Assembly (NCBI GenBank): GCA_009694165.1
Contig: SHVP01000057.1
Location: 1 to 15,481 of the forward strand
Origin: Alphaproteobacteria bacterium
GTDB lineage: Bacteria; Pseudomonadota; Alphaproteobacteria; SHVP01
DNA: 15,481 nt
Direction: 5' to 3'
Numbering within the stretch: position 1 is the stretch's first letter; each line of letters begins with the position of its first letter. A model generated the notes under the pieces. The model ran no database searches, was not told the origin of the DNA, and was given only the letters and a program-made list of their open reading frames with translations. The translations under genes and the position numbers were made by a program. This document shows positions 1 through 7,246 of this stretch, in pieces.

Positions 1-27
1 CATATCGCCGAAAGCCTGGTCCCCGGC

Positions 28-109
28 TCCTCATCCTGAGCCGCGCGCCTCTCCTTCGAGACGCAGCCAAGTGGCTGCTCCTCAGGATGAGGGCGCGCGA
101 GTCGAAGGA
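28..109. repeat. nested palindromic intergenic repeat, rhizobial type
   Basis: Perfect 12-bp inverted arms CCTCATCCTGAG (29-40) and CTCAGGATGAGG (81-92) enclose an inner hairpin GCAGCC-AAGT-GGCTGC (63-78). A further inverted pair, TCCTTCGA (52-59) and TCGAAGGA (102-109), crosses the outer arms, so alternative folds are possible. From memory, sequences of the form CTCATCCTGAGGAGC...TCTCGAAGGATG are dispersed in many copies in Bradyrhizobium/Rhodopseudomonas-type genomes between genes. Here it lies about 125 bp beyond the stop codon of the multicopper oxidase gene. The palindrome is seen directly; the family assignment is from memory. Confidence 0.7.
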
Positions 110-233
110 CGCTTCGCTCGGCCGGGGTGACGATTGAGGAATACGAGGGACTCATCTGTTGGCGTCGATCCACTAGGGATCGGACCCGAGTCGTCGTCCG
201 TTTGGGTGCGCGGAAGGCCTTGGCGGCGGCGCG

Positions 234-1826
234 TCAGACGTATTGGACCGACGTCATCATGCCCGCTTCCTGGTGGTAGGAATTGTGGCAGTGGAAGGCC
301 CAACTTCCGGAATTATCCGCGTCGAAGGCAACGGTGACCGACGTTTGCGGCGGGACCATCACCGTATCGCGCCGTGCGCCATTGATTCGCTTGCCGGCGA
401 TCTCCACGACCTGAAAGACGGTACCGTGCAGGTGCATCGGGTGCGCCATGCCGGTGTCGTTGCGCATGACGATCTCGACGCGCTCGCCGAGGGCGACCAG
501 AAGGGGCCGATCCTTGCCAAAGACGGCCCCATTCATGGTCCAGATGTATTTTGCCATATCGCCGCCGAGCGCGACGGTGTGCGTGCGGTCGACGGGACGA
601 AGCCGCAGCGGAGCGAGCGGCTGGAGCCGCGGCTCGAGGTCGAGGCCGACCACGCCGGCCTTGGCCGCCGCCTGATCCGAAACCCGGTCGATCCGGCCTC
701 CCTTGGACGCGAGGATGATCCCGGTGCGCACGGTGTCCCCCTCGCGCTGGGCGAGGATCGGATACGCACCCGCGCCCGCGGGCAGGCGGAGGCGCACGTC
801 GGCGCGCTGTGCCATCGCCAGCGGGAACTGCCGGCCCTTGACCGGAAGGATCGCCTGCCCGTCGACGGCGATCAGCTCGCCCTCCAGCGCGCCGAGGTCG
901 ACAAAAAAGTTGGTCGACGCGCTGGCGGCGATGATGCGCAATCGGACGCGCCCGCCCGCCTCCACCTGAACCACCTCCGGATCGTCGAGCGTGCGGTCGT
1001 TGGCAAGATAGGCGTCGAAGTCGATGTCATTGAGGTCCATCTGCATGCCGGCCATCGCATCGTCCGTCTTCGGTGGGGGTGCCCCAGGGGCTGCGGACAT
1101 ACCGGGCATGGCGGGCATCCCGGCCATCCCCGACATCCCGGCCATCCCCGACATTCCGGCCATTCCCGACATTCCGGCCATCCCGGTCATCCCCGCCATT
1201 CCGGCCGGCTTACTCTCGCCGGCTGCGCCCGCATGGTGACCGCCGCCCGCTGAAGTGGCTTCGGGCGAGCCCTTTTGCCCGAGTTCGGCCAAGATCTCGT
1301 CGGGATTGCGGAAGGTGAAATCATTGAGCATCACCACGACCTCCTGCTCATCGAGGTGCCGCTCGGCGGGATCGCGGATGATCAGCGGCGCGGCCAACAG
1401 CCGCTGCATTTGCGACAGGCTGAAATGGGTGTGCATCCAATAGGTGCCGGGCTCGGTCAGGCGAAAGTCGTAGACATACGATGTCCCCGCCGGGATGGGG
1501 TCCTGCGACAGCCCCGGCACGCCGTCCTGATGGCTCGGCGGAGTGAGGCCATGCCAATGGACAAGCGTCGGCTCGGCAATCTTGTTGGAAAGGCGGACAT
1601 AGAAGGATTCGCCGGCGACAAACTGCGCGCCGCGCCGGCCGTCCGACCCAACCAGCCCGTAGACGGTGGCGGCCTTGCCCTTCACGTCGATGACGCGCGT
1701 CACCACATCGATGGCCCGCAACGCGGGGGCACCCGCCGCCCAGGCCGCGGGAGTGCGAAACGCCGCCACCGACGCGGTTGCCGCGGCGCGGGTGAGAAAC
1801 TGTCGCCTCGATGCCATGTCGACCAT
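234..1826 (-). CDS. Tat-exported multicopper oxidase with Met-rich linker (CopA/FtsP-like)
   Basis: A 530-aa three-cupredoxin copper oxidase, probably periplasmic, of the kind that oxidises Cu(I) or organic substrates. The start at 1826 is preferred because GGGGG lies 5 nt upstream and it is followed by a twin-arginine signal, SRRQFL at residues 6-11. The reading frame is open further upstream without a better site. All copper-ligand motifs are present: HWHG (90-93), HTH (132-134), HPMHLHG (462-468), and HCHNSYHQEAGM near the C-terminus (512-523), giving the T1 Cys, His and axial Met plus the trinuclear histidines. Residues 210-243 are a run with Met at every third position (GMAGMS-type), preceded by a Gly/His-rich patch, as in copper-tolerance oxidases. 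Length is slightly below that of CopA/PcoA. No copper exporter or regulator gene is adjacent. The exact subfamily is uncertain because the HWHG and HTH contexts differ from classical CopA. Confidence 0.93.
   Translation of the reverse strand: MVDMASRRQFLTRAAATASVAAFRTPAAWAAGAPALRAIDVVTRVIDVKGKAATVYGLVGSDGRRGAQFVAGESFYVRLSNKIAEPTLVHWHGLTPPSHQDGVPGLSQDPIPAGTSYVYDFRLTEPGTYWMHTHFSLSQMQRLLAAPLIIRDPAERHLDEQEVVVMLNDFTFRNPDEILAELGQKGSPEATSAGGGHHAGAAGESKPAGMAGMTGMAGMSGMAGMSGMAGMSGMAGMPAMPGMSAAPGAPPPKTDDAMAGMQMDLNDIDFDAYLANDRTLDDPEVVQVEAGGRVRLRIIAASASTNFFVDLGALEGELIAVDGQAILPVKGRQFPLAMAQRADVRLRLPAGAGAYPILAQREGDTVRTGIILASKGGRIDRVSDQAAAKAGVVGLDLEPRLQPLAPLRLRPVDRTHTVALGGDMAKYIWTMNGAVFGKDRPLLVALGERVEIVMRNDTGMAHPMHLHGTVFQVVEIAGKRINGARRDTVMVPPQTSVTVAFDADNSGSWAFHCHNSYHQEAGMMTSVQYV
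1098..1199 (-). repeat. 18-bp tandem repeat encoding the Met-rich linker
   Basis: Read on the minus strand, this part of the oxidase gene repeats an 18-bp unit coding for GMAGMS about four to five times, with small variants (GMT, PAM, PGM) at the ends. It gives 12 methionines at every third residue. The copies differ only at a few third-codon positions, so length change by slippage is plausible. Confidence 0.85.
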
Positions 1827-1883
1827 ATTTGCCCCCGAAGCCCTGTTGATGAAGGTGCGAGGCGTGGGCCTCGTCGGACAAAA

Positions 1884-1892
1884 TAGTAGCAA
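1884..1892 (-). promoter_or_regulatory. candidate extended -10 promoter of the multicopper oxidase gene
   Basis: On the minus strand the sequence reads TGC-TACTAT: a TGn extension followed by a hexamer matching TATAAT at 4 of 6 positions. It lies about 58 nt upstream of the chosen start at 1826. No good -35 hexamer is found at the usual spacing, which an extended -10 can tolerate. If this is the promoter, it rules out the longer open frame beginning at 1892. Confidence 0.3.
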
Positions 1893-2013
1893 GATCGAGG
1901 AGCGTTGCGGAAGGATTTAGGCGGCTCGTCGTCCTGCGCGGCGACGGCGCGGCCGCGACCCCTCTTCCGGCGGCTCGCAGCCGGGAGCCGCGCGGGCGGC
2001 GTTCGCGGCGCGG

Positions 2014-2799
2014 CTAGCCGGACGATGACTGCGCAAAATCGAAGTAGGCGTACGGAAGAATTCCGTACTCGCCGTCAAACGGATAGCTCAGTTTGAGAAT
2101 AACCAGGAACACGGACATCGTGACGGAGCCGACAAGCGCCGACATGAGCAGCGGCACATAGACGTTGGGACCGCCAAAGAACCACGGAAAGATCATCGAG
2201 ATGACCGTTCCAACCACGGCGACGGCCCAGAGAAGGGGGGTAAGAGCGCCGAAGCTCAACCGGATGCGGTTGCCGCGCTGATCCCGAACGACCTGGAGCA
2301 GCTGCAGCGAATACTGGAATGCCGAGAGCTCCTTGTCCGTCTGGGGTTCGACCGCCAAATACGTGTAATAGACGTTGTCCAGGATCGGCGAGTTGCCGAA
2401 GTTGAGCGTGCGCCGGCGCATCTGCGGCCATTCGACCTCGGCGACATTTTGCGCGTATTCCCGGAGCTCCTTCCGGATCTCGGTCCGCGTCGCTTGGGGA
2501 AAGGCCGCGGCAACACGGTCGAGCGACGTAAGGGCATTGATCTCGACGATGATGTCCGAGCGAACGTCGTCGTATTTCTGGTAGACGCCAAACAGCAACA
2601 ACCCGATGTAGCCCGCGTAGACCGAGGAAAGGAACGCGTACGTAAATCCGCCGACGATATTGTTGACGATGAGTTGGGCCGGGGTGAAATAATAGTTCAC
2701 GATCAACGTTCCGAGCATCGCAATGAAGATGCCGCCGCCGACCGTCAGGAGAATCCCGGTGCCGACAGGCAGATCGTTGATCCATTGAATGAGTTCCAT
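2014..2799 (-). CDS. DUF4239 (bestrophin-like) membrane protein, copy 1
   Basis: A 261-aa polytopic inner-membrane protein. Hydrophobic segments lie near residues 13-35, 43-72, 185-206 and 214-236: two pairs separated by a soluble, mostly helical middle domain. That middle domain carries the family-like pattern E-x-N-A-L-x-x-L-D-R (86-95) and EWPQM (123-127). The C-terminus has LKLSYPFDG (235-243), repeated almost exactly in copy 2 (3239-4072). The architecture fits the DUF4239 family, described as bestrophin-related; a channel role is inference from that relationship. The ATG at 2799 has GGGAG 10 nt upstream and gives the same N-terminal start of homology (INDLP) as copy 2. Confidence 0.85.
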   Translation of the reverse strand: MELIQWINDLPVGTGILLTVGGGIFIAMLGTLIVNYYFTPAQLIVNNIVGGFTYAFLSSVYAGYIGLLLFGVYQKYDDVRSDIIVEINALTSLDRVAAAFPQATRTEIRKELREYAQNVAEVEWPQMRRRTLNFGNSPILDNVYYTYLAVEPQTDKELSAFQYSLQLLQVVRDQRGNRIRLSFGALTPLLWAVAVVGTVISMIFPWFFGGPNVYVPLLMSALVGSVTMSVFLVILKLSYPFDGEYGILPYAYFDFAQSSSG

Positions 2800-2990
2800 C
2801 AGTCTCTAACTCCCGTTCCGCCAGGCAACCCGCCTCAAGAAGGTGTCTGACCCGGCGTTCGCTCGCGTCGAACACTACGAATGTGCCGACCGCTTAGCAA
2901 TGCGATGGATTTCCCCTCGATGCGCGTCTCCTTTGCGCACGCCGCGCGCGCCGTGCTAGCTTGCGCCCGATATCCTCGTTCGAGCGGATC

Positions 2991-3182
2991 ATGCTCCATC
3001 CCACCCTGCAATGTCCCCAGTGCGCGCAGCGCGCCTTCATCGTCCCGAACGATCCGGCCGGGCTGGACAACGTTCACGGCGCGATCTGCCATTGTTGCGG
3101 CCATTACATGGACACGCAGGCGATCCGCCGCGGGCTGGAAGCGCTCGCCGCCGAAGAAGCACGGAAGGCGCGGCCCCGTTAG
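2991..3182 (+). CDS. small zinc-ribbon protein
   Basis: A 63-aa protein with CPQC at residues 7-10 and CHCCGH near residues 32-37, a spacing suited to one zinc site of the zinc-ribbon type. It ends with a helix rich in Ala, Glu, Arg and Lys. The ATG at 2991 places the first Cys pair close to the N-terminus, as is usual for small ribbons; an in-frame TTG at 2961 would add ten residues. The Shine-Dalgarno site is weak (GAGCGG, 3 nt upstream). A longer frame on the opposite strand overlaps it but shows no recognisable domain. It lies between, and on the opposite strand from, the two DUF4239 genes. Its function is unknown. Confidence 0.62.
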   Translation: MLHPTLQCPQCAQRAFIVPNDPAGLDNVHGAICHCCGHYMDTQAIRRGLEALAAEEARKARPR

Positions 3183-3238
3183 GCGCTGCATCGGCGGTCT
3201 CCTCGCGGCGCGACACTCCATATGTCGCCGCCTGGCCC

Positions 3239-4072
3239 CTAAGACGCGAACTCGATAAAGGGGGTCGGGGCAATGCCCTCGCCGCCCCCAAACGGATAGC
3301 TCAGCTTAAGCACGACCAGCACAACCGACGTCACCATGACGATCGAAAGCATCGACATGATCACGGCCGCATTGACATTGGGCGCACCGAACGTCCAGGG
3401 AAAGACGATCACGACGATCGTGGTCAGGATGGTGACCGACCAAAGCAGAACCGGCAGCGAGGTGTTGCTGCGCAAGATTCGGATTCCGCGATCGTTCCCG
3501 ATCCTGGTCACGAGTTTATGCGATATCTTCAGGATCTCCCGTTGCTTCTTGCTGGTGGCATCGACGGCGGCATAGACATAGTTCAAGTCGTCCAGCGCGG
3601 GGGTGGTCAGGGGATCTCCGCTGCGGGCCCGCATCTGCGGCCAATCGATCTCGATCACCTCGCGCGCGTAGCTCCGAAGGCTCTTGTGGACCTGGGCCCG
3701 CGTGCCCTCCGGCAGCGCACCGGCCAGACGGTCAAGCGCATAAAGGGCATTCGCCTCGCTTACGATCGTCGCGCGCACCTGATCATAGGTTTCGTACACA
3801 CCGAACAATAGAAAACCGATGAAGCCGGCATAGATATGCGACACGAACATGTACGAGAAGCCGCCGATCACATTGTTCAGGCCTAATTGCTGCGCCGGAA
3901 CGAGGCGCCGCACGATCGCGGTGCCGACGAGGGACACGACGGATGCGCCGCCCATCACGATCAGGGCCGATTGCCAGAGCGGCAGGTCGTTGAACCACAA
4001 CAGGACTGGCACGGGGGATCGAGCCCTTTCTTGAGCCTTCGCCGGGGAATCGGGCTGTGTGGCGGCAGCCAT
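3239..4072 (-). CDS. DUF4239 (bestrophin-like) membrane protein, copy 2
   Basis: A 277-aa paralogue of the 2014-2799 product, alignable along its whole length with an extra 20-residue N-terminus. Shared blocks include FNDLP (27-31; INDLP in copy 1), NNVIGGF (66-72), IYAGFIG (80-86), FLLFGVY (87-93), E-x-N-A-L-x-x-L-D-R (106-115), DWPQM (143-147), FPW (224-226), APNV and LKLSYPFGG (255-263). Hydrophobic pairs lie around 35-55/67-92 and 205-226/235-256, with the soluble middle domain between. The start at 4072 has only a very close GGGA; a GTG at 4012 would give an N-terminus matching copy 1, so the start is not settled. Two diverged copies in 2 kb suggest an old duplication or a two-subunit assembly; neither can be decided from sequence. 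Confidence 0.85.
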   Translation of the reverse strand: MAAATQPDSPAKAQERARSPVPVLLWFNDLPLWQSALIVMGGASVVSLVGTAIVRRLVPAQQLGLNNVIGGFSYMFVSHIYAGFIGFLLFGVYETYDQVRATIVSEANALYALDRLAGALPEGTRAQVHKSLRSYAREVIEIDWPQMRARSGDPLTTPALDDLNYVYAAVDATSKKQREILKISHKLVTRIGNDRGIRILRSNTSLPVLLWSVTILTTIVVIVFPWTFGAPNVNAAVIMSMLSIVMVTSVVLVVLKLSYPFGGGEGIAPTPFIEFAS

Positions 4073-4168
4073 CGTCCCGAGGGTGCCGGGCCGGCAGGCG
4101 ATTGTCTCGGTTATCCTAGGTCAGTCCCGCCCAATTTCAAATTCCAACGTTGGCGCCGGCCTGCCGTG

Positions 4169-4516
4169 CTAATTCCGGATGGCAATAACGGGCGGTTGGG
4201 CGTGCCTCAAAGCGTCCGCGGAGACCGTCGGGTGCAGCATCGCCCGAACTTGCTCGTCGTTACGGTGCCGATACCACCAAGCGGCGAGGTAACCGCCGGC
4301 AACGCCGCCGACGAGATAGGCGAAGTCGCCCGGAACGACGAAATGCAGGACAATCGCACCGACGATGACTCCTGCGCCGATCGTTGCCGCCTCTTCAGCA
4401 CTCATGCCGAAGAGAGAGGCCGTTGGGTTCGCATCGGGCGCCGCCGTTTGTGCAAGCGCCGGGATCGGGAGGGCGAGACATCCGGCCAGCAAGCCTACGA
4501 AAATCAGGTTTCGCAT
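4169..4516 (-). CDS. small exported glycine-zipper protein, W-W-Y family, copy A
   Basis: A 115-aa protein: signal peptide (1-22, cleavage after ALA), a short polar linker, then a hydrophobic hairpin. The hairpin comprises GAGVIVGAIVL (47-57) and VGGVAGGYLAAWWY (69-82), followed by a charged tail. Glycines recur every three to four residues, as in glycine-zipper membrane segments. The same layout and the ending A/N-W-W-Y recur in the genes at 11656-12009 and 13919-14233, so this is a paralogous family. I do not recognise a named Pfam family with certainty; glycine-zipper 2TM proteins are the nearest known type. ACGAGAGACG precedes the ATG. Single gene, facing away from its right-hand neighbour. 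Confidence 0.8.
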   Translation of the reverse strand: MRNLIFVGLLAGCLALPIPALAQTAAPDANPTASLFGMSAEEAATIGAGVIVGAIVLHFVVPGDFAYLVGGVAGGYLAAWWYRHRNDEQVRAMLHPTVSADALRHAQPPVIAIRN

Positions 4517-4770
4517 CGTCTCTCGTCCTTGGCTATGGCAACGAGCCGAATCGGGTCGCGCAGGCCACGAACGTCATCCGTCGCACGGGAGCCCCTTTGG
4601 TCTCCCGAGAGAAACACTTCCCACGAAGCCAACGGACCCAGGATCGCGCTCACCATACCGATAGTCGGGACGGCCTGCCATCGAATTCCAGGGCCCGGGC
4701 GTGGGTGCGCGCCCGGATCGGCACCCAGGTCCGCAAAGGCGCGAGCCCCTTCCCGATGACTCAAACATGC

Positions 4771-4799
4771 TTGACCCGACATGCCGGCGTTTGTCTTAT
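4771..4799 (+). promoter_or_regulatory. candidate sigma-70-type promoter
   Basis: TTGACC (4771-4776, 5 of 6 matches to TTGACA) is separated by 17 nt from TCTTAT (4794-4799, 4 of 6 matches to TATAAT). Transcription would begin near 4806, giving a leader of about 130 nt for the gene at 4934. The -10 lies inside the dyad at 4790-4805, so a protein bound there would block this promoter. Confidence 0.38.
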
Positions 4800-4805
4800 G
4801 TCAAA
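4790..4805 (+). promoter_or_regulatory. TTG-N8-CAA dyad, possible CRP/FNR-family operator
   Basis: TTTGTCTTATGTCAAA matches its own reverse complement at 12 of 16 positions. The TTG-N8-CAA spacing is that of CRP/FNR-family sites (FNR/FixK: TTGAT-N4-ATCAA). The first half is TTGT rather than TTGA or TTGC, one base off the FixK consensus. A TAACAT hexamer at 4828-4833 would put the dyad centre near -42, the class II activator position. Binding is inference. Confidence 0.3.
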
Positions 4806-4933
4806 GCGCGCGGTGGCTTATTCTGCGTAACATTCGGACCGCCGATCGAATGCAGCCACGGGTCGAGCAACGAGCCTGCGTCGTGGGGACCCATCCTGTT
4901 TCCTCGGCGCGCGACGATTCGGTGGAGGAGGCG

Positions 4934-5602
4934 ATGGACGTCATTGGACCGTTTGAACACGTCGCCCGCCGGCTTCTCCTTGGCCTTCTCGCGGTGACTG
5001 CGGCGGCCTCCGTCTGGCTGGGGGCGAGCATGCCCGCGAAGGCCCAGATGATGGGAGTGACGATGGCCCAGATCGCCGGGCCTTTCGCGGGTCGGATGGG
5101 ACCCGGCGCCCCCGGCATGACGGCGCCCTACGGCTCCCAGGCCGGCGCCTTCGCCCATCTCATGCAGGGGACCCAGATGATCATGCCTTCGATGCCGCGT
5201 ACGATCGCGGGCTTGAGCGGCATGAGCATGGCCAGCTCCACCCAGACCGCCGCGGCGCCCGGCCCCATGCTCGGCCCCGGCATGGAGAGCATGGGAACCA
5301 TGGCGCCGCATCCGCGGATTCGGACGGGCGATGCCGGCGAGGCGGGCGACGTGGAAAAACCCGAAGCCGGAGAAATCGGCGACAGCTTTTGGGAGATCAT
5401 GATTGGCGCCTGCACGGGCGGCGCCTTCATCGGCGCCTATGCCATCGCCAATGCCCCCGCCCCCGTGGCGGCGGCGGGCGTTGCCGCGCCCGCGGCGGCA
5501 ACCGCGATCGTCTCGGCGATGGCGGTGGGCTGTGGCCTCGGCGTGGCCACCGCCGGCGTCAGCCTGGGCGCCGTCATGGGCTGGCGCCGGTTGCGCCGCT
5601 AA
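4934..5602 (+). CDS. Met-rich exported protein with C-terminal membrane hairpin
   Basis: A 222-aa protein starting at the ATG behind a strong GGAGG (4924-4928, 5-nt spacing); the upstream open frame lacks such a site. Residues 1-38 form a long signal peptide or anchor ending in A-K-A. Residues 39-123 hold 15 methionines (MMG, GMT, MIM, SMP, GMSM, GMESM), with few Cys or His, a composition seen in copper-handling proteins. An acidic stretch (133-149) leads to two glycine/alanine-rich hydrophobic segments (about 153-173 and 192-216), then a basic WRRLRR end that should stay cytoplasmic. The C-terminal hairpin resembles, in type, the glycine-zipper proteins elsewhere in the window. Function is unknown; a copper link is inference from methionine content only. 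Confidence 0.8.
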   Translation: MDVIGPFEHVARRLLLGLLAVTAAASVWLGASMPAKAQMMGVTMAQIAGPFAGRMGPGAPGMTAPYGSQAGAFAHLMQGTQMIMPSMPRTIAGLSGMSMASSTQTAAAPGPMLGPGMESMGTMAPHPRIRTGDAGEAGDVEKPEAGEIGDSFWEIMIGACTGGAFIGAYAIANAPAPVAAAGVAAPAAATAIVSAMAVGCGLGVATAGVSLGAVMGWRRLRR

Positions 5603-5647
5603 CGGGAGCACGGCCGCGGCGTCGCTGGCATTTCGCCGGCGGGCAGG

Positions 5648-5664
5648 GCTGCCGCTACGGCAGC
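5648..5664. terminator. hairpin between convergent genes
   Basis: Perfect 7-bp stem GCTGCCG-CTA-CGGCAGC with a 3-nt loop, located where the plus gene ending at 5602 meets the minus gene ending at 5655. The loop is the minus gene's stop codon. There is no T-tract on either side, so intrinsic termination is only possible, not shown. Confidence 0.3.
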
Positions 5665-6095
5665 GTGACGTCGTTCGTATCGGCCTGCCCCGAGAGCCGG
5701 GCCCGGATATACGACCAGGAAAGACCGACGGCGAACACGTTGGCGAGCACGACCAGCACGATGGTGATGATCGTCCCCAGGCTCAGGTGCTCGATCAATC
5801 CGATGTCGATCGTGAGCCAAACGAACGTGGCGAAAAACAACAGCCAAACCGCGATCCCGAGGGCGCCGAGCGAGCGGTACGTCGCGAGAACGAAGGTGGC
5901 GTAAAGGATCGCGAGGAGGATGCCGATCAGGATCTTGAAGATCCAGTTGCCGGAGGTCGAGCCGATGACCCAATGGACGTAGGAGTAGCCGCTCGGATTG
6001 TAGGTGGCCAAGACCATCAGCATGGCGGACAGCCAACGCGCGACAATTCCCGGAAAACCGAAGGAATCAGGCATCGCCAAGGAATCTGGGGCCAT
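5655..6095 (-). CDS. DUF6524 family membrane protein, copy 1
   Basis: A 146-aa protein with four hydrophobic segments (about 18-30, 52-72, 79-102, 106-126). It has the conserved first-segment motif LATYNPSGYSYVHW (29-42) and the C-terminal motif GLSWSYIRARLSGQ (124-137), followed by an acidic D-x-x-D-V tail. This is the pattern I associate with DUF6524. The ATG at 6095 has GGGG 7 nt upstream; an internal ATG at 6074 is less well placed. It follows the Mic60-like gene by 55 bp on the same strand, so the two are probably co-transcribed. A paralogue is encoded at 7247-7684. The biochemical function of the family is not known to me. Confidence 0.87.
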   Translation of the reverse strand: MAPDSLAMPDSFGFPGIVARWLSAMLMVLATYNPSGYSYVHWVIGSTSGNWIFKILIGILLAILYATFVLATYRSLGALGIAVWLLFFATFVWLTIDIGLIEHLSLGTIITIVLVVLANVFAVGLSWSYIRARLSGQADTNDVTLP

Positions 6096-6150
6096 GAGCT
6101 TGCCCCACCCCTCGGCGCCGCCCGAGCGAGCAGGCGGACGCCGTCACGGG

Positions 6151-6963
6151 TCAGTAGCTGGCCATGAACACGGAGCGATTACGCGACAGTCGCGTGGTGG
6201 CCAACTTGTCCAGCAACGTCAACATTCGGACTGCGGCAATGCGGGCAGTTGCCGCCTTGATCCAGGGCTTCGCCAGCTCCGCCGGCCGGCCGGATAGCTT
6301 GCTGAGGGCTGCAATGGCACCGGCGAGGTCGCTCGAATTGAGGGCAGTGTGCGCCTCCAATACGGTCTGCCCGGTGGGATCCTTGACTTCCAGCCGATGC
6401 ACAAAGGCATGCAGTTGCAAGGTCGACGCGGCGGACAACATCAGGCGGTCGAACCAGCTCCTGTTCGGATCCACGATCTCACGCAGCATGATCTCGTTGG
6501 CCAGGCGGGAGAAGCTGGCCCGCAACTGGGGCACCGTTGGCACGCCGGTTTCGCTAAATGACGCGATCGCTTCAAGGGATTTCCTCATGTCGGGATCGTC
6601 GGACACGACACCGCGGAGCGTCGCCAGTTGAAGGCCGAACGGCGCATCGGATTCGAGGGCGGGCCGCAGTTGCGCGACGCTCAAGACAAGAACTCGGGCC
6701 GAGACCGCATCGCCGTAGATCTTTGGCGACCAGATCGGCCCAGTCAATGCGACGACGATGCCGACGATCGAGAGGAAGACTGCGGCGGTTGCCTTGTTGA
6801 GCGGCCGCTTGGCGTGCCGATCGCGTCCGGCCGCGGCTTCGTCAGTTGCGCGGGACGGCAAGGGCTCCTTGTCGGCGTCGACCGCCGCCCGATCGCCTTT
6901 CCCGGACGGCACTGATTCAGCCGGCTCGCCTTTCTTTGGATCTTTGGGATCTTTGGTCACCAC
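6151..6963 (-). CDS. Mic60/mitofilin-like inner-membrane protein, short form without coiled coil
   Basis: A 270-aa protein. The GTG at 6963 is chosen because GAGGAGG lies 6 nt upstream; the frame runs on to 7044 without such a site. Residues 1-55 are charged and cytoplasmic, 59-76 form one transmembrane helix, and the rest should be periplasmic. LSVAQLRPALESDAPF (from about residue 91), GVPT-x-x-x-L-R-x-x-F (about 140), W-F-D-R-L (about 170) and the terminal block LAGAIAALSKL...PWIKAA-x-A-R-I-A-A resemble the C-terminal part of alphaproteobacterial Mic60-like proteins (COG4223). Those proteins act in cristae or intracytoplasmic-membrane shaping. They normally carry a long coiled coil after the membrane helix; here only about a dozen residues separate helix and core. 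They also usually neighbour heme-biosynthesis genes, absent here. Probably co-transcribed with the DUF6524 gene downstream. Confidence 0.68.
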   Translation of the reverse strand: MVTKDPKDPKKGEPAESVPSGKGDRAAVDADKEPLPSRATDEAAAGRDRHAKRPLNKATAAVFLSIVGIVVALTGPIWSPKIYGDAVSARVLVLSVAQLRPALESDAPFGLQLATLRGVVSDDPDMRKSLEAIASFSETGVPTVPQLRASFSRLANEIMLREIVDPNRSWFDRLMLSAASTLQLHAFVHRLEVKDPTGQTVLEAHTALNSSDLAGAIAALSKLSGRPAELAKPWIKAATARIAAVRMLTLLDKLATTRLSRNRSVFMASY

Positions 6964-7129
6964 TGTGTGCCTCCTCGAGTGCCTGGCCGGTGCCGCCTCG
7001 CACCGCCCCCCGACACCCGTATCACCCGCGAATCCGCAGATCAACGGGCAAGATCAAGAAGTCGACAATATTCGCATGATCGCACAGTCGGACCGTCCTT
7101 TCCTAGTGCAATCCCGCCCCGCCACGGCG

Positions 7130-7158
7130 ATGACGAAGCGCCGGACTTGGCATACAAT
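7130..7158 (+). promoter_or_regulatory. candidate promoter of the DUF6524/PH-domain pair
   Basis: ATGACG (7130-7135, 4 of 6 to TTGACA), a 17-nt spacer, then TACAAT (7153-7158, 5 of 6 to TATAAT). Transcription would start near 7165, about 80 nt before the ATG at 7247. It lies in the divergent region shared with the Mic60-like gene. Confidence 0.42.
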
Positions 7159-7246
7159 CCTGCGACCGGCGCGAATGTGAGAGGCCGAACGCGGCTGATT
7201 TCCGTTCGGCTCGCGCGACGATGGCGATCAAGCGAGACCCTGCCCC

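Larger units (their letters stand above)
4517..4933 (+). other. 417-bp divergent intergenic region
   Basis: This separates the minus-strand gene ending its start at 4516 from the plus-strand Met-rich gene at 4934. Open frames exist on both strands but show no domain, signal peptide or ribosome site, and I do not call them. The right half carries a candidate promoter and a TTG-N8-CAA dyad (annotated separately). I see nothing else in the left half. Confidence 0.6.

Noticed and set aside
243..1253. 336-aa plus-strand open frame
   Set aside because: Antisense to the multicopper oxidase, which has all copper motifs; its HPGHPRH-like repeats are just the reverse reading of the Met-rich linker.
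2835..3221. 128-aa minus-strand open frame over the zinc-ribbon gene
   Set aside because: No recognisable motif; the plus-strand frame has paired CxxC motifs with proper spacing.
4504..4782. 92-aa minus-strand open frame overlapping the start of W-W-Y copy A
   Set aside because: No domain, no ribosome site and irregular composition; it occupies the promoter region of its neighbours.
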